Assembly (NCBI GenBank): GCA_019694315.1
Contig: JAIBCE010000041.1
Location: 1-35,746, forward strand
Length of the DNA stretch: 35,746 nt
From: Sandaracinaceae bacterium
Lineage (GTDB): Bacteria; Myxococcota_A; Polyangia; Polyangiales; Sandaracinaceae
Reading direction: 5' to 3'
This document shows, piece after piece, positions 16,286-25,300 of this stretch. A model generated the notes under the pieces. It saw only the letters and a program-made list of their open reading frames with translations, did no database searches and was not told the DNA's origin. Position 1 is the stretch's first letter. Each line of letters opens with the position of its first letter. The translations under genes and the position numbers were made by a program.

Positions 16286-17785
16286 ATGCGGCGTGTCGCG
16301 TGGTGTGCCGCGGTCGTGCTGGCGATCGCGGGATGCGAGGGCTCGCTCTCGGCGAGCGACGCGGGCGCGCACGACGCCACGCTCGACGCGCTCGCCGGCG
16401 ACGCCACGATCCGGCGCGACGCCGAGACACCCCGCGACGCGTGGGTGGAGCGCGACGCGGCGGTGCCCGATCGGTGCAGCGAGCCCCTGCCGATCACGCC
16501 TGGCCGCGTCCTCTTCGTGGGCAACAGCTTCACGTTCACCGAGAGCATGCCCACCACGTTCGCGCACCTCGTGGAGGCGTCGGGCTTCGCGCCGGCGCAC
16601 GTGGAGATGCGCGCGGTGGGCGGGCAGAGCCTCGAGTGGCACCGCGCCGACACCTCGGCCGAGGGCGCGCCCAACCGCGTGGGCGAGGGCTGGGACGTGG
16701 TGATCCTCCAGGAGCTCTCGACGCGACCGACCGATGCGATCGGCGATCCGGCGCAGTTCAAGGACGACGCGACGTGGTTCCACGACCTCGCGATCACCGC
16801 CGAGCCCTCGTGCCAGGTGGTGCTCTACGAGACCTTCGCGCGCCGCGCGGGCCACCCTTATTACCCGGGTACATTCACGGACCCCGCGGACATGCAGGCG
16901 CAGCTGCGCTTCCACTACGACGACTGCGCCGACCCGTTCATCCCCACGCACACGACGGTCGTGAGCGAGCACCCCGTGCTCGTCGCGCACGTGGGAGACG
17001 CGTGGGAGCACGTGCTGGCCGACGGAGAGCCGCCGCGCCTGCACGCCGACGACGACTATCACCCCAACGCCAACGGCGCGTACCTCACGGCGCTCGTCTT
17101 CTTCGGCACGCTCTACGGGCGCAGCACGATCGGGCTGCCGAGCTTCGCGATCGATCCCGCGATCGCGCGCGAGCTCCAGCAGGCCGCCGACGCGGTGACG
17201 GGCGCGACCGAGCCGGTGCCTGCGATCGCGTGCCCGCGCGTGCTCCCGGTGGGCGACACGCTACCGATCGATCTCGGCCCGAACGCCGTCGCGGGCTGGG
17301 CCACCCTCGACATGGTGAACGACGAGGCCGGGCCGCTCGTGAGCGCGGCAGGCGTCGCGACGGACGCCGTGGCGCGCGTCCGGTCGTTCACCGGCACGCA
17401 GACCGGTGGGAGCGCAGTGAACGCGCTGGGCCTACCGGCAGACGTGAGCGCGGACTCGCTCTGGGTGGGAAGCTTCGACGGGCACGACGCGGCGCTCGCG
17501 CTCGGCGCCGAGATCACGGTCACGGGCCTCGGCACCGGCCTCTACCGCGTGGAGCTCTTCGCCTCGCGCGACGGCGACGACACGGGCAACGGACGGCTCA
17601 CGCGCTACACGCTCGGCGATCGCAGCCTCGATCTCGAGGTGCGCGACGACCGCGACCGCGCGGCCACGTTCGAGGGCGTGACGCCGGACCTCGATGGCGC
17701 GATCACGATCGGCGTGGGCGTGAGCCCGGCAGGCCGCGCGCGCTTCGGCTACGCGGGCAGCGTGCGTGTCACCCGCACGCGCTGA
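16286..17785 (+). CDS. SGNH/GDSL-like hydrolase lipoprotein
   Basis: 499 residues from the ATG at 16286. An ATG at 16259 would add nine residues before the basic n-region and is less likely. The signal peptide MRRVAWCAAVVLAIAGC has the lipobox IAGC (Cys17), followed by an Asp/Ala-rich tether up to about residue 65. The hydrolase domain (about 72-300) begins with RVLFVGNSFTFTESMPTTF, whose GNS carries the likely nucleophile Ser. It continues with GGQSLEWH, WDVVILQELS, and the catalytic DxxH as DDYHPNANGAYL. It probably removes acyl or similar esters from an extracellular polymer or carbohydrate; the substrate is unknown. The C-terminal half (about 330-499) is a beta-sandwich-like region of unknown role with GLGTGLYRVELFASRDGDD. 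It is convergent with the PPDK-type lipoprotein. Confidence 0.87.
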   Translation: MRRVAWCAAVVLAIAGCEGSLSASDAGAHDATLDALAGDATIRRDAETPRDAWVERDAAVPDRCSEPLPITPGRVLFVGNSFTFTESMPTTFAHLVEASGFAPAHVEMRAVGGQSLEWHRADTSAEGAPNRVGEGWDVVILQELSTRPTDAIGDPAQFKDDATWFHDLAITAEPSCQVVLYETFARRAGHPYYPGTFTDPADMQAQLRFHYDDCADPFIPTHTTVVSEHPVLVAHVGDAWEHVLADGEPPRLHADDDYHPNANGAYLTALVFFGTLYGRSTIGLPSFAIDPAIARELQQAADAVTGATEPVPAIACPRVLPVGDTLPIDLGPNAVAGWATLDMVNDEAGPLVSAAGVATDAVARVRSFTGTQTGGSAVNALGLPADVSADSLWVGSFDGHDAALALGAEITVTGLGTGLYRVELFASRDGDDTGNGRLTRYTLGDRSLDLEVRDDRDRAATFEGVTPDLDGAITIGVGVSPAGRARFGYAGSVRVTRTR

Positions 17786-17847
17786 GCACGCACGCCCGCA
17801 GCTCGGTCGAGGCTCCTCTTCGAGGCGCTCGCTCGAGGGCGCAGCGA

Positions 17848-19977
17848 TCAGTCCACACCGGCGGGGTGGAACGCGCAGAGGTCGAGATCGCCGACGCGCT
17901 GCGCGTCCTCGTAGCGGACCTCGAAGGGGCGCGCCTGGAGGATCACGAGGTGGTGATCCTCGCCGGCGATGAGGTACTCGACATCGAGCGCGTCGCTCGT
18001 GTCCACCCGCAGGCCGCGTCGACGCCAGAGATCGCGGAAGTGGCAGTGGAGCAGGCGCAGCGTGCTCGCGAGCTGGAGGATCGCCGGCTCCGGGAGAAGG
18101 AGCGCGTCGGGGCTCCGTGAGCTCTCGGAGAGCAGCTCGGACTCCACGACCTCGCTGTACACGTAGATGAGGTGCTGCTCGGGCACCTCGTTGCCAGCGG
18201 CGCCCGTGACCGATCCTCCGAGCGCCTGCGCGTTGACGAAGAAGCCAGGACGCCCTTCGAAATAAGGGTTTGCGGTGATCGCGACGCCGTTGGCCGAGGC
18301 CCCGTCGACGAAGGGCTGCACGAGCAGCGCCATCGCCACGCGGGACTGATCGACGCGGTACCAGTCGCGCTCCTCCACCGCGCCGAGCAGCCACACGCTC
18401 GCCCACACCTCGCGCATGGCGTCGGCCACCTGCGCATCGGTCGCATCGGCCGGCACCACGATCGAGCGATAGAGACCCGCGCCCGTGAAGCCGGGGAGAT
18501 CCTCGGCGTTGGTCGAGCTGCGGAAGATGAAGCGGCGCCCGCGACCGACCTCCGTCATGCGCTGCCGCACACGCCGCAGGAGCACCGCGTCGATGGGCGC
18601 GGCCTGGATGTGCTCGCGGATGGCGCGCAGGCGTGCGTCTCGGGCGTGCGTGTCGGACGCGAGCGACGCATCGGCGAGCACCGCCGCGAGCTCCGCATCG
18701 ATGCCCGCGCCGGCGAGGTGCTGGAGGTAGAAGTGGAACGGCACGGTGAAGCCGCCCGGCGTGCGGACCCGTGCCCCGAGCCCGCACACCTCGCCGAGCT
18801 GCGCGGCCTTGGCGCCGACCGAGCGCACGTCGTCGAGGCGCACGTCGCACACCTGTCGCAGGCGCTGCTCGGTCGCGTCGATCGGTGGCGTGAGCGGCTG
18901 CGCGGGACGTCGACTCGCCCAGCTCGCCTCGGCCTCCGCGCGCGTCGCGGCGCGCACGGTCCACTCCTGGGGCTCGACGCTCACGCGCACGAGCTGCCCG
19001 TCGAGGCGTGTGAGCTGTTCGTTCGTGGTCGCGTCGCGGAGGCCCATGTTGGGCGTTCCGCGCGTGGAGCAGAGGATCGCGATGTGACCGAGCGGGGCCT
19101 GGAGCTCCTCGGAGATCACCGCGCTCACGACGGGGATCTCGTCGGGCAGATCCTCGAGGACGAGGATCTGATCGGGACGCACGCTCGCGAGATCGAGCGG
19201 CCCGCGCACGATGCGGAGGGTGCCGAAGGCCTCGCCGTTCGTGAGCGGCTGGTAGCGCACACCGCGGAAGACCTCCTCGGCGGTCACGGTCGGCAGCCGG
19301 CCGGGGATGGTGGCGAGCGTCTGATCGTGCTGCGGCGAGAGCGCGCGGAAGCGGAGGCGATCCCCGAAGAAGACGTGCTGCTGGAGATCGGCGAACAAGC
19401 GGACGAGGCGCTCGCCCGAGAGGTTGTCGCCCGCGACGAGCTCGAGGGCCCAGACGTCGCCGTCGACGTAGTGCACGAGCGAGCCCATCTCGAAGCGGCG
19501 CTCTGGGCGGCGGTACTCGCGCGTGTTGAAGTCGCCGTGCGCCTGCCATCCGCCGGGGATGCCGAGGCGATCGACGGCGAAGTCGAAGTGGATGTCCCAG
19601 CGCTCGGTGTCGACGAACCAGATCGTGCGCTCGTGCTGCGTGTCGAGGAGGAACTTCACCACCTCGGTGCGCGAGACCGTGGCGGTCGCAGGGCGCGCGG
19701 CCAGGCGGCTCCACGTCTCGGCGTCGGGGATCGCGTGCGCGGACTCGAGGCGGCTCAGCGCCGTCGGCGTGGGCGGGCCCTGATCAGGAGGATCGAGCGG
19801 CTCGACCTGCACGTTGCGCGGCTCCTCGTCGCCCCCACCACCGGAGCCGCCGCCGGTGCTGCCGGATCCGCGGGACGAGGGGGCGGGACAGCCGAGCGCG
19901 AGGGTCGCGAGGACGAGCGCGAGGAGGGCGCGACGGACCGAGGCAGGCGAGGCGACGGGAGGCACGACGAAGAGCAT
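17848..19977 (-). CDS. Lipoprotein with phosphohistidine and PPDK-type ATP-grasp domains (dikinase-like)
   Basis: 709 residues. The signal peptide (MLFVVPPVASPASVRRALLA, then LVLATLALGC) ends at a lipobox-like ALGC (Cys30), followed by a Ser/Gly-rich linker. An N-terminal domain (about 70-270) is unrecognised. A PEP-utiliser-type swivelling domain follows, with QAPLGHIAILCSTRGTPNM (candidate phosphohistidine H298). A PPDK_N/ATP-grasp domain fills about 375-700: SVGAKAAQLGEV, RFIFRSSTNAEDLPGFTGAG, VWASVWLLGAVEERDWYRVD, VAMALLVQPFVDG, GVAITANPYF and DVEYLIAGEDHHLVILQARP. Domain order is His then ATP-grasp, the reverse of PEP synthase and like plant glucan water dikinase. There is no C-terminal PEP-binding barrel. 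A nucleotide-dependent enzyme with an export signal is odd. Confidence 0.85.
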   Translation of the reverse strand: MLFVVPPVASPASVRRALLALVLATLALGCPAPSSRGSGSTGGGSGGGGDEEPRNVQVEPLDPPDQGPPTPTALSRLESAHAIPDAETWSRLAARPATATVSRTEVVKFLLDTQHERTIWFVDTERWDIHFDFAVDRLGIPGGWQAHGDFNTREYRRPERRFEMGSLVHYVDGDVWALELVAGDNLSGERLVRLFADLQQHVFFGDRLRFRALSPQHDQTLATIPGRLPTVTAEEVFRGVRYQPLTNGEAFGTLRIVRGPLDLASVRPDQILVLEDLPDEIPVVSAVISEELQAPLGHIAILCSTRGTPNMGLRDATTNEQLTRLDGQLVRVSVEPQEWTVRAATRAEAEASWASRRPAQPLTPPIDATEQRLRQVCDVRLDDVRSVGAKAAQLGEVCGLGARVRTPGGFTVPFHFYLQHLAGAGIDAELAAVLADASLASDTHARDARLRAIREHIQAAPIDAVLLRRVRQRMTEVGRGRRFIFRSSTNAEDLPGFTGAGLYRSIVVPADATDAQVADAMREVWASVWLLGAVEERDWYRVDQSRVAMALLVQPFVDGASANGVAITANPYFEGRPGFFVNAQALGGSVTGAAGNEVPEQHLIYVYSEVVESELLSESSRSPDALLLPEPAILQLASTLRLLHCHFRDLWRRRGLRVDTSDALDVEYLIAGEDHHLVILQARPFEVRYEDAQRVGDLDLCAFHPAGVD

Positions 19978-20020
19978 ACGCGCGTTGGACGCACGAGCGG
20001 CCGCGGTGGCTTGGGCGCGA

Positions 20021-22351
20021 TCAACGCGCGCCGTCGCGGGCCTCGACGACGAGCCCGAGGTTGTGCTCGAGGAGCGCGATGGCGCTGCCGTATTGCCCGA
20101 GGACGCGGTCGATGCCGTTGTGCTCGAGCGAGGGGCGGTCGTCGGTGACGGGCGGCACGCCCGCGGCGAAGCGCGCGACCGCAGCGGGATCCAGGACGAA
20201 TTCCGTGTGCAGCGAGGCCTCGACCCGTCCGCGGGCCTCGGCGGAGAGAGGCGTGGGCGACATCACGAGGAGGCCCGTGTAGTCGCCCGGCGCGAGCGCG
20301 AGCCAGGTCTCGGGGAAGACCGCCTGCGCCGCGCCCGCGATGGCGCGCGCGTCCTCCGGCGCGGTGAGGTGCATGGGCAGCCACTGGACGAGGACTCCGT
20401 CGTCCTCGAGGCGCGCACGCACGAGCTCGTAGTACTCGACCGAGTAGAGCGAGGCGACGCCCGCGAAGTGCGGAGGCATGGGCTCCTGCGTGATCACGTC
20501 GAAGCGCTCGGAGCCCTCGCGGAGAAACGCACGGCCGTCGTCGACGTGGGCGTGGACGAACGAGAGCGCCTCTGCGTTGTCGGGCGAGGACTCGCTCGCG
20601 CACGCGAAGACGTCGGGGTTGATGTCGACGACCTCCACGCGACCGGGCGGGCTCGAGGCGCGCGCGTGCTCCACGACCGCGCGCGTCGTGGTGCCCGTGC
20701 CGAAGCAGATCACGAGCGCGCGATCCGGATGCGGATGGAGCACCATCGGCAGCTCGCCCATGAGGCGCATGTAGCCTGCGGAGGCGCTCGAGCCCGCGGC
20801 GACGAAGCCGTCGACGAGCACGTCGACGCGGCCAGTGGGCACGTGCTCGAGGACCTCGGTGATCGCGGTGGGTCCCTCGCGGTGACAGCGAACGACGTAC
20901 TCGTCCTCGTGATCGACGACGTGCTGCGGCACGAGGGTGCTCGCGCCGGGCGGCTGGCCGAGGACGGGCCGACCGAGCCACGCGCTGCCGACGAGCCCGA
21001 GCGCGAGCGCCACGCCGAGGCCTGCGGCGCGGTGCGCGGGCGCGGTGCGGAGGAGCACGATCGCGCCCGCGATCGCCTGCAGGACGGTGACGATCACGAT
21101 GGCGCCTCGCACGCCGAGCAGCGGCACGAGCGCGTAGGCAGCGCCGAGCGAGCCGAGGGCTCCGGCGAGCGTGTTCACCACCACGGATCGGCCGAGATCG
21201 TGGCCCGCACGACCAGGCCGCACGCCCAGGGCCGCCGCGAGCGGAAAGACCGTCCCCATCGCGGTGGCCGAGGGGAGAAGCAGCGTGGCCGCGACGACGA
21301 CCTCCACGCCGATGCGCGCCGCGTACTCCACGTGACGGCCGCGCAGGAGCGCCACGATGCTCGACACCTCGCCGAGCGAGGGCACGAACGCGAGGGTCAC
21401 CGCGCTGGCGCCGAGGAGCGCGACGCCGAGGTGGTAGGGACGCACCTCGCCGCGGGCGAGCGGGCCGGCCACGAGGCACGCGCCGATCGCGAGCCCGAGC
21501 AAGTACACGGCGAGCACGATCGCGATCGCATGGGCCGTGGCGAAGAGGCCGTACACGAGCAGGCGCGACGAGAGCACCTCGTGCGCGAGCACCGCGAAGC
21601 CGGAGGCCGCGGCGGCGATCCCGGCCTCGAGGGGGTACGCGGCGGGGGACGTGGACGCGGGCGGCTCGGCCGGCGTCGCCTCGGCCGGGGGCTCGGCTGG
21701 CGTGGCGCTCGCGGGGCTCGCGGCGTCGTCGCGCGAGGGAAGCGGCGCGCGACGCTCGATCACGAGCGCGAGCACACCGACGCCGACGTTCGCGAGCGCG
21801 CCGACCGCCGCAGCCCGCGCGTAGCCGAGCTGCTCGACGAGGACGAAGCCCATGCCGATCGTGCCGAGCACCGCGCCCGCGGTGTTGGCGGCATAGAGAC
21901 GGGAGAGCCCCGCGCGAGTGCGCGCCTCGTCGCGTCCGCCGACGGCGCTCACCACCGCAGGCAGCGTGCCTCCCATGAGCGCGGTGGGGATCGACACGAG
22001 CGCCACGAGCCCCACGACCACGAGGGGCTTGGGCCACGTCGCGGTGAGGCTCGCCGTGGGCGCGTGCGCGAGCAGGAGCGAGACCAGCGCTGCAGAGAGC
22101 CCGATCGCGATCTCGAGCAGCCCGTAGGCGCGAAGGGGCCGCGCGAGCCCGTCGATGCGCGGTGACACGACGACCGCCCCGAGCGCGAAGCCCACCATCG
22201 TGCTCGAGGTCACGATCGCGAGGCCCTCCGCGCTCGCGCCGAGCGTGAGCGTGAGCCAGCGCGCCCACGCGAGCTCGTAGACGAGCGCCGCCGCGCCGCT
22301 CACGAGCAAGAGCGCGGCGAAGAGGAGGAGGCCGCCGCCGGGCCCCCTCAC
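20021..22351 (-). CDS. Membrane-fused spermidine-synthase-like protein
   Basis: About 776 residues from the GTG at 22351, which overlaps the upstream stop as GTGA; a GTG at 22381 is an alternative. The N-terminal half has two sets of about five to six membrane helices (from LLLFAALLLVSGAAALVYEL; from AGIAAAASGFAVLAHEVLSS), split by a Pro/Ala/Glu linker with TPAEPP repeats. The C-terminal half (about 505-776) is a Rossmann methyltransferase-like polyamine synthase domain: RALVICFGTGTTTRAV, RVEVVDINPDVF, FDVITQEPMPPHFAGVASLY and SVEYYELVRARLEDDGVLVQ. The usual catalytic Asp of the D-x-x-D/P motif region is QEP, common in these fused homologues. These proteins are often called spermidine synthases, but polyamine synthesis is unproven. 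The overlap indicates co-transcription with the HEAT protein gene. Confidence 0.87.
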   Translation of the reverse strand: MRGPGGGLLLFAALLLVSGAAALVYELAWARWLTLTLGASAEGLAIVTSSTMVGFALGAVVVSPRIDGLARPLRAYGLLEIAIGLSAALVSLLLAHAPTASLTATWPKPLVVVGLVALVSIPTALMGGTLPAVVSAVGGRDEARTRAGLSRLYAANTAGAVLGTIGMGFVLVEQLGYARAAAVGALANVGVGVLALVIERRAPLPSRDDAASPASATPAEPPAEATPAEPPASTSPAAYPLEAGIAAAASGFAVLAHEVLSSRLLVYGLFATAHAIAIVLAVYLLGLAIGACLVAGPLARGEVRPYHLGVALLGASAVTLAFVPSLGEVSSIVALLRGRHVEYAARIGVEVVVAATLLLPSATAMGTVFPLAAALGVRPGRAGHDLGRSVVVNTLAGALGSLGAAYALVPLLGVRGAIVIVTVLQAIAGAIVLLRTAPAHRAAGLGVALALGLVGSAWLGRPVLGQPPGASTLVPQHVVDHEDEYVVRCHREGPTAITEVLEHVPTGRVDVLVDGFVAAGSSASAGYMRLMGELPMVLHPHPDRALVICFGTGTTTRAVVEHARASSPPGRVEVVDINPDVFACASESSPDNAEALSFVHAHVDDGRAFLREGSERFDVITQEPMPPHFAGVASLYSVEYYELVRARLEDDGVLVQWLPMHLTAPEDARAIAGAAQAVFPETWLALAPGDYTGLLVMSPTPLSAEARGRVEASLHTEFVLDPAAVARFAAGVPPVTDDRPSLEHNGIDRVLGQYGSAIALLEHNLGLVVEARDGAR

Positions 22352-25300
22352 TTGAAGAGGCTCTTGCCCTCGCGCTCCCACCAGTTGCGGTACTTCGTCT
22401 GGACGACCTCACGCTCCTTGCGCGAGGCGCCGGGGTGATAGCCGAAGTACTGCTGCGTGATCGACTTGAGCTCGTCGCCGGCCTGGGCACGCAGGGCCTC
22501 GTCGGCGTGGAGCAGCGAGTCCATCAGCCACTCGATGCGATTGCGTCCCTCGTTCTTGTCCGCCCACGCCACCCAGCGGCGCGCCGACTCGCCGAGATCC
22601 TCACAGGTGATCCCGACGAGCGCACCGTGCGCCGCGCGACGCACGTCGGCCTCTTCGTCCTCGAGGAGATCGACGAGGAGGCGGAGCGCGCCGGTGTCGC
22701 GGAGCGCCGCGAGCGCGGCCATCGCGTGCAGGCGGCGCGACATGTCCTTGCCGCGCACACGCGCGGTGCGGCGCAAGAAGAGGATCTGGTCCTGGATCTC
22801 GACGAAGCCCCGGAATTTCGGCAACACCTCGAGCACGAGCGCGCGCACGCCCGCGTCCTCGTCGAACACGCGCTGCACGAGCGGATCGACGAGCACGCCA
22901 GACGGGATCTCGGAGGCGACCATCACCGCGTAGTAGCGACGATCGGCCGAGCCTGCGCCCGCGAGCGCGCCGACATAGGGCGCCGCGCGATCGCGGAACG
23001 CGACGAGCGCGCGAGAGACAGCCGACACGTCGCGGCCCTTCGGCAGCTTGCGGTGCGGCCTGCGGCGATCGAACCAGAGCGGCCCCGGGAAGGCCTGCGC
23101 GAGCGCAGGCAGAGCGACCTCGCCGATCTTGAGCAGCGCGTCGATCGAGGGCGTGTCGCCCTCCGGATCGGCGTGCATGAGGTCCTCGACGAGGGCGTGT
23201 GTGCTCTCGCCCATGTCGATGATGACCGACGGAACCTCGCGGTCGTGCGTGGGCTTGGCGCCGTCGATCTCGCGCGACTCGATCACCGCGCTCTTGGCCA
23301 TCGCGCCGATGCCGCGCTGCGGCTTGAGCACCACGTCGACCCTGGGCGCCGAGTCGTCCTCGCGACGCGGATCGTGGCGGCGACCAGGCGTCGGGCCGAT
23401 CTCCTCGGCCGACACGGGTGCGTGCGAGCGCCGCGCGGGCGGCGGCTGCGAGCGAGAGCCCGGACGCTCGACCACGTCGACACCCGCGTCACGCAGGATG
23501 TAGCTCGGCCCCGTGCGCCGCCTGAGCTCGATGGGCGCCTCGTCCGTGCCGTCGCCCTCGTCGGCGTCGTCCTCGTCCTCGTCGCTCGATCCGCCCGCGA
23601 CCACGAGCTCCGGGTCGGAGCTGTCGTCGACGACGGCACCGACCACCAGCTCGGGCGAGTCATCGCCCGGGTTCGGGGGCGGCACGGGAATCGTGCGTGG
23701 CCCCTCGATCGTGTCGTCGCCAGCGACGCCAGGCAGCGCGAGGTGCTCGCCCATGAGCGCCTCGGTGCTGCCGAGCATCACCTCGTTCGTCGGATCGCCC
23801 TCGACGGGCGGCTCGAAGATGTCGGGCACGACGGGCGGCGGAGGGGCTGCGCGCGGGATGCCCAGCACGTCGCGCGTCGTCTGCTGCTTGCGCGCCACAC
23901 GCGGTGCACGATTCGAGTCGCGCGGCTCCACCGCCTCCGAGCGATCGAGCTGCGTGGTGGCCCGGAAGACCTCTTCGGGCGGCGGGGGCTCCTCCGCAGC
24001 GGGCACGGGATCGACGAGCGTGATGCGCTCGGGAGCCTCGTCGAGCTCGAGCGCGCGGCTCGCGAGATCGTCGGTGCCCGGAGGGACCGACACCATGGAG
24101 GGCGGCTCGATGGCGGGGCTCGATCCGGGGAGCCTCGCGTTCGCGATCGCGTCGGCGAGCGAGCGTCCGCTCGCGCTCTCGACGGGCGGAGCGACGGCGC
24201 CGAGCTTCGGCGTGCTCCACATGTCCTCGCGGCGCGTTCGTCCCGTGCTGCTCGTGCGCGCGGTCGGTGGGCTCGACTTGCGCACCGCGGAGACGGTGGC
24301 CTTCAGATCGTCGCGCGCGTCGGACGAGGGCTTCTCGAAGCGCCCGCGGGTGCCCTCGCGCTTGCGACGCAGGATGAGCTTCTCGAGCGCATCGGCGACG
24401 CGACGCACGAAGCCCACGAGCTCGGGCAGCTCGCTGAGCTCGAAGCGATCGCCGCTGCGATCGCCGTAGAGCACGAGCACGGAGCGACCGCGGATCACGA
24501 CGGGGTACGCGAGGGCGAAGATGCCGCGCGGACGCTCGAGCACGGTGGCGAGGTCGATGTCGGCGACCGACGAGAGCGGGGCGAGCTGCGGCGCGCCACT
24601 CTTGCGAGCGCTCGCGAGCAGCGAGGCCTCCTCCCCCGCGATCGTGAGCGAGATGGCGCGGATGCGCGCGGCGCTCGTGCCCTCGCCGAAGGCCTCGCGA
24701 CCTTCGGCCCGGTCGTCGAGCAGCGCGAAGAGCGCTGCGTAGTCGAAGAACTGTCGGGCGAAGGCGAAGAACACGGCGACGATGGCGTCGCGATCGCTCG
24801 CGTCCTCGAGGAGACGGCTGGCCTGCGCCGCGGTGAGCGGACCGCGGAGCCGAGGGCCCGTGTGAGCCGGCTTGGCCTCGGCGCTCGCGGCCGCGATGGC
24901 GCTCGTCTCGCGTGCGAGCGCCGCGAACGGCGCGGGCGTCGCGATCGGCGCGGGCGCGGCGAGCGGAGCCGGCGCGAGCTGCGCGGGTCGATCGCTGACG
25001 ATCGCAGGCGGATGCTCGCTCGGTGCGCCGTCGGCGACCGGCTCGACGATGGGGCGAGCGGGAGGGCGCGAGCTCGAGAGCGTGGGCGCAGGCGCGCTGC
25101 GCGAGAGAGGCTCGACGGCAGGTGCGCTCGCCGACGTGGTGAGGACGGGCGCGAGCTCGGTCGCTGCGGCTGCAACCACGGCCTCGATCGACGGTGGAGC
25201 GCTCGGCGGCGGAGCGCTCGTGCTGGCGTCGCTGCTGGCGTCGCTGCTGGCGTCACTGCTGGCCTCGGCCTCGCCGGCCTCGCCGGCCTTGCTGGCCTCG

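Noticed and set aside
14862..16703. Plus-strand frame rich in SPQ, VRHTPQS and QLEQ repeats
   Set aside because: It is the antisense shadow of the cysteine-rich repeats; the minus-strand reading has a signal peptide, a lipobox and perfectly spaced cysteines.
17848..19977. Ordinary phosphoenolpyruvate synthase
   Set aside because: Domain order is reversed, the PEP-binding barrel is missing, and the protein begins with an export signal.
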